A DNA stretch of 29,262 nt from Ruminococcaceae bacterium UBA5891 (GTDB lineage Bacteria > Bacillota > Clostridia > Oscillospirales > Acutalibacteraceae): NCBI GenBank assembly GCA_002431945.1, contig DJET01000014.1:102539-131800 (forward strand). The letters run 5' to 3'. Of the stretch, positions 22,194-29,262 are shown in pieces. Every line of letters begins with the position of its first letter. The first letter of the stretch is position 1. The position numbers were made by a program, and so were the translations under genes. The notes under the pieces were generated by a model that was not told the DNA's origin, did no database searches, and saw nothing but the letters and a program-made list of their open reading frames with translations.

Positions 22194-24656
22194 ATGGATG
22201 TTAAAAATGAATTTAATGTTGTTGATATTAATTCTGGTTTAGGCGGAAGAATTCGTACTTTCTTAAGCACCGGTTTTAATGTATCGGCCTCGGTAATTAA
22301 CGAAAATGATAGATTTAATTATCATATTGATAATGTTCCGTGTATAAAATCAGATTTCAGCCTTGAAAGTATTGCGAATATACCCAAAGCTGATGTTATT
22401 TCTGCCAAATTCTCCTTGCCCTTTGAATTATTTAAATCTCACCTCGGTTTTGATGCGTTTAATACCTTCCTTGCACAACTGGTTTTACGCGATGCACCTA
22501 AAGCTTTTATATTTCAGGTGCCGTCTGCCTTACTGCGCAGTAATAAATACAGCATACTGGAACCCACTGTTTTAAGGAGATATGTAATTTCATATCGGGT
22601 TTTCAAGGAGTCGGATTATTCCGGATATTCTGTAAGCGGTAATCAAGCGTATATTGTGGGCATACGCTATGATATTTCCAAATCGGATAAAATATTTTTG
22701 TTCCCGGAGCCACAGTTTTATAATACGGATAAACTTAAAGATTTTTTGCTCGAAAATATCCCGGAAAGAATTGATCCGTGGTATCGCGGGATTCGTATTA
22801 CGGCGGATTTTATTCCCACCGTTGGAAAGCTTTATGTTAAGAGCCTCGATGGTAAACTGATTGAAACCCAAAAGATTAATATGTTCACACGTAATGAATG
22901 TTATTATTGTGATGAAATTGGATTAAGAAGGCTAACGCATAATGAATATGCTTATTTAAAAGGATATACGGAATCTAACTATAATAACTGCACCAATCGC
23001 TATGAAATGTACAGAAGAATATTTGCAGAACCTAATCTGTACATTTTCAAAGATATTTCTGACGAATTGTACCGCATTTTAATAAACAGCCATTTCGATT
23101 TTCATTCATTTGATTGGCCGACGTTTACAGCACCGAAATCCGAAAAAGATTCTCTTGAAAAAGAATATCCCCAAAAAATAAGTATTAAAGAAGAAATTGT
23201 TCAACCGAGAAATAGAATTCTCAATATTCATATTGATAAGTTAAAATGTCTTAAAGAGCTTGATATTAGTATAAATAAAAACCTTACGGCAATAATGGGT
23301 GTTAACGGAGTGGGCAAGTCTACCGTATTACATGCGTTGGCCTGTGTTTTTTCTCCTTATACATCACGCGGACAAAATAAAAAGTTCAATTTCTTTTTTA
23401 CGCCTAATCCGGATGCGCTGTGGAATGACAGCAAATTCAGCATTACATATTTTGATGAAAATACTCAAAAAGAAAATGTGCGCAATTATCAGAAAAAAAC
23501 AGACCGTTGGTCACCGAAGTATACTCAAAGACCTAAACAGGATGTATTTTATGTGGGTATCAATACCTGTTTGCCCGAAATTGAAAAAGAGCGTCAGACA
23601 TCATATATAACTTATTCAACAGATATCGCAAACGACAGATTATCAGAAAGGATCATAAAATCTGCGGCATTTATATTTGATAAGGATTATAAAGAACTTA
23701 CATACAATAAAACCAAAAAAAAGAATCTTGTGGGTATATGTACCTCCTCCGGCGTTAATTATTCTTCTTTGAGTATGGGTGCAGGCGAACAGCGTTTAAT
23801 AGAAATATTGAAATTAGTCTATACTGTTGAACGCTATTCCTTAATTCTTATAGATGAAATTGACTTATTACTGCATGCTAAAGCATTGGAACGTCTGATT
23901 AAAATTATTTCTAAAATTGCGATCAGCAAAAATCTTCAGGTTATTTTTACAACACACTCTTTAGTAATGCGAAAGCTTGAAGAATATGTTGACATTCGTT
24001 ATTTATATCAAACAAGAGAAAAAACCATGGTATTAAATTCAATGACGCCTGATATTGTTTTTGATATGAGCGATGAATCTGAAGCACCGCTGACTGTTTA
24101 TGTGGAGGACGATTTATCACAGGCCGTTGTCAGACATATTTTAAGAAATCTTTCGCTTTCAAAATATACATCAGTTAAAACCTTCGGGGCTGCAGAAAAT
24201 GCCTTTACTCTTGCAGCAGGTTTTGTTTTAGACGGGCTTTCTGTTGAAAACAAATTGATTGTAATTGACGGAGATGTATACCGTACCGACGAAGAGAAAA
24301 CGGCACAGATTAAGAAAAAATTATCCGGTACGGAAAAGGATCATACAGATAAATTAAATTATGCCCTTGATTTAATTACTCAATTTGTTTTGCCGGATAA
24401 TGCATCCCCCGAAAAATTTATTTATGATATGCTTATTGATTCAAATTATAATGACGAAATAACGGAATATGCTAAACAAATAAAGAGTGTTACAAATTCT
24501 CACGATTGGTTAGACGAGATCGTTAAAAGAATAAATCAGGAACGCAATATAACTTTATATCAAATAATCGATAATGTTACCGAACATAAGAATTGGGAAA
24601 ATTATATAAGTAATGTGCGTAATTGGTTGCTTGAAAAGAAAAACAGTTTAGGCTGA
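22194..24656 (+). CDS. C5-methyltransferase-like (inactive) / ABC-type ATPase / OLD-like Toprim fusion, probable defence protein
   Basis: An 820-aa, three-part protein. (1) Residues ~8-300 look like a C5 DNA methyltransferase: motif I DINSGLGG (11-18), a motif VIII-like QAYIVGIRYD (151-160) and a motif IX-like RRLTHNEYAYLKGY (245-258). The catalytic PCQ is missing (AKFSLPFELF at 71-80) and the motif VI ENV is FQV (107-109), so no methylation is expected. (2) Residues ~344-610 are an SMC/OLD-type ATPase: Walker A GVNGVGKST (369-377), signature LSMGAGEQR (526-534), Walker B LILIDEID (550-557), His588. (3) Residues ~632-820 look Toprim-like, with Glu638 in VEDD and DGD at 692-694. GAGGG precedes the ATG. 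Codons are AT-rich (TTA, AAT, ATA), unlike both neighbours, which suggests transfer. It stands alone between a terminator and the marR operon. OLD-family ATPase-nucleases act against phages; a DNA-sensing N-terminus is inference. Confidence 0.75.
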   Translation: MDVKNEFNVVDINSGLGGRIRTFLSTGFNVSASVINENDRFNYHIDNVPCIKSDFSLESIANIPKADVISAKFSLPFELFKSHLGFDAFNTFLAQLVLRDAPKAFIFQVPSALLRSNKYSILEPTVLRRYVISYRVFKESDYSGYSVSGNQAYIVGIRYDISKSDKIFLFPEPQFYNTDKLKDFLLENIPERIDPWYRGIRITADFIPTVGKLYVKSLDGKLIETQKINMFTRNECYYCDEIGLRRLTHNEYAYLKGYTESNYNNCTNRYEMYRRIFAEPNLYIFKDISDELYRILINSHFDFHSFDWPTFTAPKSEKDSLEKEYPQKISIKEEIVQPRNRILNIHIDKLKCLKELDISINKNLTAIMGVNGVGKSTVLHALACVFSPYTSRGQNKKFNFFFTPNPDALWNDSKFSITYFDENTQKENVRNYQKKTDRWSPKYTQRPKQDVFYVGINTCLPEIEKERQTSYITYSTDIANDRLSERIIKSAAFIFDKDYKELTYNKTKKKNLVGICTSSGVNYSSLSMGAGEQRLIEILKLVYTVERYSLILIDEIDLLLHAKALERLIKIISKIAISKNLQVIFTTHSLVMRKLEEYVDIRYLYQTREKTMVLNSMTPDIVFDMSDESEAPLTVYVEDDLSQAVVRHILRNLSLSKYTSVKTFGAAENAFTLAAGFVLDGLSVENKLIVIDGDVYRTDEEKTAQIKKKLSGTEKDHTDKLNYALDLITQFVLPDNASPEKFIYDMLIDSNYNDEITEYAKQIKSVTNSHDWLDEIVKRINQERNITLYQIIDNVTEHKNWENYISNVRNWLLEKKNSLG

Positions 24657-24698
24657 CGGGCTTAGCTTTATTAGGCAATGTCAGGCAAAGGTAATTCG

Positions 24699-24723
24699 AA
24701 CCCGCCGAAAACGGCGGGTTTGG
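24699..24723 (+). terminator. Terminator-like hairpin after the fusion gene
   Basis: AACCCGCCG (24699-24707) pairs with CGGCGGGTT (24712-24720) around AAAA. The T-run is short (TTT), so efficiency may be modest. Confidence 0.7.
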
Positions 24724-24772
24724 GGTTATACGCGCTTTACTTGACGGCTTCAATATTTTTTGCGGTTTCCTA

Positions 24773-24800
24773 TTGACATTGCAGTTTATCGGGCTATAAT
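24773..24800 (+). promoter_or_regulatory. Sigma-A promoter of the marR-ABC operon
   Basis: TTGACA (24773-24778), a 16-bp spacer and TATAAT (24795-24800). Confidence 0.9.
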
Positions 24801-24830
24801 AGTTGTATGTACAACGATGTATATACAACT
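24801..24830 (+). promoter_or_regulatory. Overlapping palindromic operators for the MarR protein
   Basis: GTTGTATGTACAAC (24802-24815) is a palindrome. AGTTGTAT (24801-24808) also pairs with ATACAACT (24823-24830), giving three half-sites just after the -10. Such placement fits autorepression. Confidence 0.65.
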
Positions 24831-24853
24831 TAATGCTTTAACGGGGGTACATA

Positions 24854-25321
24854 ATGGACATTACCGAAAGAAAAATTACGAAAATAGCACGCGAGGCTGA
24901 AAAGCTTGTTTTGGTTTCCCTGCGTGAACAGGGCGTCGGCACGGCTGAAATTGATTTAATTCATGCTTTGCGCCATAATCCCGGCTGTACGCAGGCAAGG
25001 CTTGCTGAAATTCTGCATGCGGATAAGGCGGCTGTTGCTCGAAGAACCAAAAATCTTGAGGCAAAGGGTTTTCTTGTGCGCAGGGACGATCCTGACGACA
25101 GGCGCAGCCGGCTTATTTTCCCGACAGAGCGGGCAGAAGCGCTTAAGTCCTCTAAAGCTGAAATTGAGGCTTCCTTTTACGAGTACCTGACCGATACGCT
25201 GACAAGTGATGAAGCAAAATGCTTTGCGGGATTGCTTGACAGACTGTATGCTGCTTCAAAAGCCGAAAGCCGTGCGGGGTTTCCGCATTTTAAGGAAGAC
25301 AGGGAAGTGAATAACAAATGA
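24854..25321 (+). CDS. MarR-family transcriptional regulator
   Basis: A 155-aa winged-helix regulator that binds DNA as a dimer, usually released by a small molecule. The winged HTH is visible at about residues 40-95 (CTQARLAEILHADKAAVARR, then the wing with DPDDRRSRLIFPT, the conserved MarR Asp-Arg loop). Flanking helices form the dimer interface. It is first in an operon with two ABC exporter genes; its stop overlaps the first ABC start (ATGA). Palindromic sites behind its promoter suggest it represses its own operon, which would be induced by an exported compound. Confidence 0.93.
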   Translation: MDITERKITKIAREAEKLVLVSLREQGVGTAEIDLIHALRHNPGCTQARLAEILHADKAAVARRTKNLEAKGFLVRRDDPDDRRSRLIFPTERAEALKSSKAEIEASFYEYLTDTLTSDEAKCFAGLLDRLYAASKAESRAGFPHFKEDREVNNK

Positions 25322-27057
25322 AAAACGAAAGGGCCTTTCGTCCGGACAGGGTTATCTCCTATTTCCGTGCGGAATGGCTGCCGCTTACCTTTGTTACCGT
25401 ATCAGGCCTGTTGTATAATATAGGGTTGATAGCGTCTCCGTGGTTTGAGGGGCAGCTTGCCGAATGCCTGACCGATATTCTTAATAAAAAAGCAACAGCC
25501 GAAAAAATGGCGGTGCTGGCAGCCGCCTATTTTGCCGTTACACTGGCGGTACAGGCCGCAAGATTTGTTAAACGCTTTTTTGTAAGGCGTTTTGCCAATA
25601 ATATCAACCGCCGAATGAAGAGCATACTTTATGCCGATTTAGTGCGGGAAAGCAGGGCTTCCTTAGAAAGTGAGGGCGCCGGAGAGCTGATGACAAAGGC
25701 TGTTTCCGATGTGGACGACTGTGTTGAGGGAATGCGTAAATTCACTACCGAGGTTTTTGATACCGGGGTAGCATTGATAGGCTATGCGGTTATGCTTTTT
25801 ACGTACGATGTACGGTTGGCACTGCTGAGCCTGATTTTCACCCCCGTTTCATATATTTGTGCGGAGCTGATGAAAAAGCCCGTGCAAAGAGCGGGCGCAA
25901 ATTATAAAAAGGCGGCGGGAAATTTAAGCGCCGCCACGCTGGACCGCGCGCGTAATGCTGTAACCTACCGCATATACGGCTGTGAGGACGTAAGAGCAGA
26001 GCGCTACGAGGAAACGCTTAAAAGCTACGAAAAAAGCGCCGTGCGCAGTAATGCTTGGCAATCGGCACTGCCGCCGCTTTATCTTGCGGTATCGGGAGCG
26101 GGGGTTGTGTTTATTCTTTGGTTCGGGGCAAAAAATGTGCTTGGAAACGGGTGGACCGATTGGAATATAGCGGCGTTTACAACCTTTATTTCCTGCTTTA
26201 CAAAGCTTACGGTAAAATCCTCAAAGGTTGCAAAACTGTTTAACTCTGTGCAAAAGGCGGAGGTTTCGTGGAAACGGATAAAACCTATGCTGAAACCGCC
26301 GAAGCTGCTGTCTGAGCTTAAAATACCGCAGCCCGCCGATGTAACGCTTAATAATCTTTCATTTTCTTACGGCGGCGTTACGGTTTTTTCGGGGCTTTCG
26401 CTTACGGCGCATATAGGCGATATTATAGGAGTGACAGGTCCGGTTGCCTGCGGAAAATCTACATTCGGGCGGGCGTTTCTTTGTGAAGCGCCGTACGGCG
26501 GCTCTATCCGTTTCGGAAAAAGAGAGCTTTCAGGTTTTTCCCAAAGGGAGATTGCGGGAACGGTTGGATATTTGGGGCACGATCCCGAACTTTGTGCCGA
26601 TACCGTGCGGAATAATGTGCTTTGCGGAAGTGAGGAAAATATAATGCCGTATCTTACGGCAGTTTGCCTTAAAGACGAGGTGCTTGCTATGGAGCACGGC
26701 GCCGACACCGTGATAGGAAGCGGCGGTATGCGTCTTTCGGGCGGGCAGGCACAGCGCTTGGCACTGGCAAGAACGCTGGCGCCTCCTCGCCCTGTTTTAA
26801 TTCTTGACGACCCGTTTTCCGCGCTTGACAAAAAAACGGAAAACGCGATATTTGAAAATCTGCGTGAGTATTCAAGGGATAAGGTTGTTTTTCTGATATC
26901 ACACAGGCTGTATCATTTTCCGCAAATGCAAAAGGTAATATTTATGGAAAACGGAAAAACTGCCGTAGGTACGCACGGGGAGCTTATCGGGGCGGTTCCC
27001 GAATACCGCCGTCTTTATGAGGCTCAAACAGGGGGAGGGGAACGCCGTGAAGAATAA
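25318..27057 (+). CDS. ABC exporter, half-transporter 1 (degenerate Walker B)
   Basis: A 579-aa type IV ABC exporter subunit: ~six membrane helices (residues ~20-310), then a nucleotide-binding domain. Walker A is GPVACGKST (374-382) and the signature is canonical LSGGQ (473-477). Walker B LILDDPFSALD has Asp498 where the catalytic Glu should be. The H-loop His529 is present. This pattern marks the subunit that supplies the degenerate ATP site in heterodimeric exporters. It overlaps marR by 4 bases and the second ABC gene by 11 bases, so the three are cotranslated. The regulator suggests drug or toxin export; the substrate is unknown. Confidence 0.93.
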   Translation: MKNERAFRPDRVISYFRAEWLPLTFVTVSGLLYNIGLIASPWFEGQLAECLTDILNKKATAEKMAVLAAAYFAVTLAVQAARFVKRFFVRRFANNINRRMKSILYADLVRESRASLESEGAGELMTKAVSDVDDCVEGMRKFTTEVFDTGVALIGYAVMLFTYDVRLALLSLIFTPVSYICAELMKKPVQRAGANYKKAAGNLSAATLDRARNAVTYRIYGCEDVRAERYEETLKSYEKSAVRSNAWQSALPPLYLAVSGAGVVFILWFGAKNVLGNGWTDWNIAAFTTFISCFTKLTVKSSKVAKLFNSVQKAEVSWKRIKPMLKPPKLLSELKIPQPADVTLNNLSFSYGGVTVFSGLSLTAHIGDIIGVTGPVACGKSTFGRAFLCEAPYGGSIRFGKRELSGFSQREIAGTVGYLGHDPELCADTVRNNVLCGSEENIMPYLTAVCLKDEVLAMEHGADTVIGSGGMRLSGGQAQRLALARTLAPPRPVLILDDPFSALDKKTENAIFENLREYSRDKVVFLISHRLYHFPQMQKVIFMENGKTAVGTHGELIGAVPEYRRLYEAQTGGGERREE

Positions 27058-28684
27058 AAATAACAAAGGAGTATTTAAGGCAATCTGCACGGCGGCGGCA
27101 ACACACCGTTTTCTCACCGCTACAACGCTTATCTGCGTTGCGGCGTCCTTAATTCCGCCGCTGCTGCTTGCGCGTGTAATCGACCGTTTGACAACGGGGG
27201 TCCCGTTAACGCTTACCGCGGCACTGCTTTATTTCGGCAGTCTTGCCTTAGAAGGTATGCTTTCCTCGGCGCAGGAGGCTTTACTGGTGCTTTTCGGGCA
27301 GAAAATGACCCATGCGCTGCGCTCTGAAATGTCACAAAAGCTTATAAGGCTGAGAACCGACGCTTTGGTTTCACAAAAGCCCGGCGAGGTTGCCGCGCGG
27401 TTTTCGGGTGATGTTGATACGGTGGAGGCGCTTTTTACAACAGGAATTATCAGTATGGCGGCGGACGCCTGCCGTATACTTTCAATTTTGGCGGTTATTG
27501 CGGTAAAAAATACCGGACTTGCGCTGATACTGCTGTTTGTGCTTCCGATTTTTGCCGTTTTTACACGCCGCGTACAAAAGAAAATGCTTTCGGCACAGCT
27601 TGAAAACCGCCGCGCCGTTGCCGCAGTATCAGGGCAGGTGCCGGAAACGCTGCATAACATTCGCACCATACGCGCCCTCGGAGCGGAGGACTATATGGAA
27701 CGCCGTTATGACCGAAGTATAGGTGAAAGCTATGCCGCCGTAGAAAAAACTAATTTTTACGACGCAATTTATTCCCCGATAGTATTACTGCTTAATGCCG
27801 CCGTGGTAGGTACGGTTATGCTGCTTTCCGCTTCGGGTAATGCGTCGGTTTTGGCGCTGTTCGGAATGTCGGTAGGTACCTCGGTTGCCGTTATAAACTA
27901 TATTTCCCGCATATTCTCGCCCATTGAAAGCCTTGGTATGGAAATACAGACTATTCAGTCGGCGATGGCGGGGGTAAAGCGTATTAACGCATTTTTAAGC
28001 GAGGAGGAGCGCCCGCTTCCCTCCGATAATCGCGCCGTTACGCACGGCGGAGACGTCGTACTGTCGCACATAACCTTCGGTTACGGGGAAAAGCCGGTAC
28101 TGCGCGATTTTTCCCTTACCGTAAAAAACGGCGAACAGGTAACACTGGCAGGCAGAACGGGAGCCGGTAAAAGCACGGTATTCCGTCTGCTGCTTGGGCT
28201 TTACCGGCCTGACAAGGGTAAAATTACCGTATGCGGGGCGGACATTTCGGATATAACGGACCGTGAACGGCGTTTTTGCATCGGCTGTGTGGAGCAGCAC
28301 TTTTCACGTGTCCCCGGAACCGTGCTTGAACAAATTACGCTCGGCGACCGCCGTATTACCGCTGAAATGGCTGAAAATGCGGCAAGGCTTGCGGGAATTG
28401 ACGGAGCGATAGCTAAACTGCCGGACGGTTATAACACCGTATGCACAGAGGGTATGTTTTCACAGGGAGAATGGCAGCTTTTATCTATTGCACGCGCCGC
28501 GGCGGCAAACCCTGCGGTGCTGCTTTTAGATGAAATAACCGCCAACCTTGACGCCGCAACCGAAGCTCGCGTGCTTGCTGCGCTTCACCGCGCCGCTGAG
28601 GGGCGCACGGTAATTTCAATTTCACACCGCGTGTATAAAAATTCCGGCGGCAGAACCGTGGAAATAAAAGCAGAAGAAGCGTAA
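27047..28684 (+). CDS. ABC exporter, half-transporter 2 (catalytic Glu, degenerate signature)
   Basis: A 545-aa partner of the preceding gene: a membrane domain (~15-310) and an ATPase domain. Walker A is GRTGAGKST (369-377). Walker B VLLLDEITANLD has the catalytic Glu496, and the H-loop His is 527. The signature, normally LSGGQ, is FSQGE (471-475). So this subunit lends its Walker motifs to the active ATP site, with LSGGQ coming from subunit 1. The start is set at GTG 27047, seven or so bases after GGGGGAGGGG; an in-frame ATG at 27017 would lie further inside the upstream gene and lacks a better RBS. Confidence 0.92.
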   Translation: MKNKNNKGVFKAICTAAATHRFLTATTLICVAASLIPPLLLARVIDRLTTGVPLTLTAALLYFGSLALEGMLSSAQEALLVLFGQKMTHALRSEMSQKLIRLRTDALVSQKPGEVAARFSGDVDTVEALFTTGIISMAADACRILSILAVIAVKNTGLALILLFVLPIFAVFTRRVQKKMLSAQLENRRAVAAVSGQVPETLHNIRTIRALGAEDYMERRYDRSIGESYAAVEKTNFYDAIYSPIVLLLNAAVVGTVMLLSASGNASVLALFGMSVGTSVAVINYISRIFSPIESLGMEIQTIQSAMAGVKRINAFLSEEERPLPSDNRAVTHGGDVVLSHITFGYGEKPVLRDFSLTVKNGEQVTLAGRTGAGKSTVFRLLLGLYRPDKGKITVCGADISDITDRERRFCIGCVEQHFSRVPGTVLEQITLGDRRITAEMAENAARLAGIDGAIAKLPDGYNTVCTEGMFSQGEWQLLSIARAAAANPAVLLLDEITANLDAATEARVLAALHRAAEGRTVISISHRVYKNSGGRTVEIKAEEA

Positions 28685-28756
28685 AAATTAAACGCCAACC
28701 TTTTGTCTTTTTTTACGTGTAAGGTTATGAAAAGCAAGGTTTTGGAGGAATTTTCA

Positions 28757-28834
28757 ATGAACAACGCTACGAAAATGGTTAAGCGGATTTTGCGGGATAA
28801 TATCAAGGTTTTTAAAGATATAAAAAAAGCTTGA
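28757..28834 (+). CDS. Possible small protein upstream of tRNA-Gln
   Basis: A 25-codon frame (MNNATKMVKRILRDNIKVFK and five more) with a strong GGAGGA (28744-28749) seven bases before the ATG. It encodes a basic, amphipathic-looking helix with no hydrophobic run. Its stop codon overlaps the -35 of the tRNA promoter. It is either a real small gene at the end of the ABC operon or chance; nothing known matches. Confidence 0.35.
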   Translation: MNNATKMVKRILRDNIKVFKDIKKA

Positions 28835-28858
28835 CAAAATCAAAAAATCGGGTATAAT
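28831..28858 (+). promoter_or_regulatory. Promoter of tRNA-Gln
   Basis: TTGACA (28831-28836), a 16-bp spacer and TATAAT (28853-28858), 18 bases before the mature tRNA. Confidence 0.92.
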
Positions 28859-28876
28859 AGATTTGTTACCTGATTT

Positions 28877-28950
28877 TGGGGAATTGTGTAACGGTAGCAC
28901 GACAGACTCTGACTCTGTTTGTTGGGGTTCGAATCCCTATTCCCCAGCCA
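28877..28950 (+). tRNA. tRNA-Gln (anticodon CTG)
   Basis: The cloverleaf folds with acceptor TGGGGAA/TTCCCCA, D-arm GTG/CAC, anticodon stem ACAGA/TCTGT with loop CTCTGAC (anticodon CTG) and T-arm TGGGG/CCCTA around TTCGAAT. The discriminator G and CCA are encoded. 74 nt. It decodes CAG and has its own promoter and terminator. Confidence 0.97.
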
Positions 28951-28953
28951 AAA
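28932..28953 (+). repeat. tRNA-Gln 3' end, first copy of a 22-bp direct repeat
   Basis: From the T-arm 3' strand through CCA and AAA, identical to 29126-29147. Confidence 0.85.
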
Positions 28954-28954
28954 G

Positions 28955-28997
28955 GAACAGCGTTAACTTAGGTTTTCGCTGTTCTTTTATTTTTTTG
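28955..28997 (+). terminator. Terminator of tRNA-Gln
   Basis: GAACAGCG (28955-28962) pairs with CGCTGTTC (28977-28984), then a T-rich run to 28997. Confidence 0.9.
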
Positions 28998-29125
28998 CGA
29001 TAAGCCGTAAAGGGATTCGAACAAGGTCGGTTTCCCGAAGGCAAATTGCAACCTTTCGGTGAACGGTTGCAAAGCCCGTGGGCAACGAGCGAATGCGAGG
29101 CGAAAACACACGGCAGTGTGCGGAA
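28998..29125. other. Non-coding spacer with inverted T-arm piece and hairpins
   Basis: GGGATTCGAAC (29012-29022) is the reverse complement of the tRNA T-arm (28927-28937). GCAACC/GGTTGC and CACAC/GTGTG hairpins follow. The open frames on both strands here look like repeat sequence, with no gene supported. Confidence 0.5.
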
Positions 29126-29147
29126 AATCCCTATTCCCCAGCCAAAA
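29126..29147 (+). repeat. Second copy of the tRNA-Gln 3' end
   Basis: An exact 22-bp direct repeat of 28932-28953, with no tRNA 5' half in front of it. It could be an attachment-site remnant or a decayed tRNA copy. Confidence 0.85.
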
Positions 29148-29178
29148 AATCCCGTTCACGAAAGTGAGCGGGATTTTT
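29148..29178 (+). terminator. Terminator after the tRNA 3'-end copy
   Basis: AATCCCGTTCAC (29148-29159) pairs with GTGAGCGGGATT (29164-29175, one G-U) around GAAA, followed by T. The remaining bases to 29262 show no feature. Confidence 0.9.
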
Positions 29179-29262
29179 ACTTTTTATCTCTTGTTTCCTT
29201 ACTCTTGCCTCAAAATAAAATCGTAACGGGATTTTTGGGAAGTAATATGTAAGAGGTAATAG

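Noticed and set aside
28968..29252. Frames of 63-68 codons on both strands after tRNA-Gln
   Set aside because: They cross tRNA-derived repeats and terminators, so they are not coding.
1..29262. CRISPR array
   Set aside because: No regularly spaced repeat series was seen anywhere; the repeats present are hairpin units in two gaps and a pair behind the tRNA.

Overview
The window looks like a chromosomal contig from a low- to mid-GC Clostridia bacterium, most likely an uncultured gut Oscillospirales (Ruminococcaceae-like) species. This rests on protein families and gene style: a DUF4317 protein, TnpV and Mob remnants, AGGAGG ribosome binding sites, near-consensus sigma-A promoters, a glmS ribozyme and an encoded tRNA CCA end. 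No database search was possible, so all family calls are from motifs read by eye.

Layout. 1-891 is the 3' two-thirds of tuf and its terminator. 948-2290 holds two mosaic intergenic repeat blocks around a divergent pair of small genes: a 97-aa unknown and a 70-aa HTH protein with near-identical promoters. 2325-4718 is a cation P-type ATPase. 4783-8316 is a methionine uptake operon (metQ-metN-metI plus a DUF1003 gene). It is preceded by a methionine-codon-rich leader peptide, a terminator and a competing antiterminator. 8324-10229 is rpsB-tsf. 10340-14079 carries a small alarmone synthetase, a convergent MATE exporter, a GNAT acetyltransferase and a DUF4317 gene. 14076-17907 is glmS, with a glmS ribozyme in its leader, followed by guaA.

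Accessory part. From the 3' end of guaA to about 21957 the codon style changes. Inside are remnants of a mobilisable element (truncated Mob, TnpV, a possible recombinase tail) and an SDR-flavodoxin-AraC operon with candidate AraC half-sites. A short sequence matching the guaA 3' end recurs at 21936-21957, so this looks like a decayed island in the guaA attachment site. Next, 22194-24656 is an AT-rich single-gene unit. Its N-terminus resembles a C5 DNA methyltransferase that has lost its catalytic motifs, fused to an ABC-type ATPase and an OLD-like Toprim domain. It is the best candidate for an undescribed (probably anti-phage) system. A MarR-controlled heterodimeric ABC exporter (24854-28684) and tRNA-Gln(CTG) follow. 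The tRNA 3' end is repeated about 190 bp downstream.

How the genes work together. The core genes serve translation (tuf, rpsB, tsf, tRNA-Gln), methionine import, amino-sugar and GMP synthesis, and the alarmone response. Several carry cis-regulatory RNA. The accessory genes add export, redox and probable defence functions.
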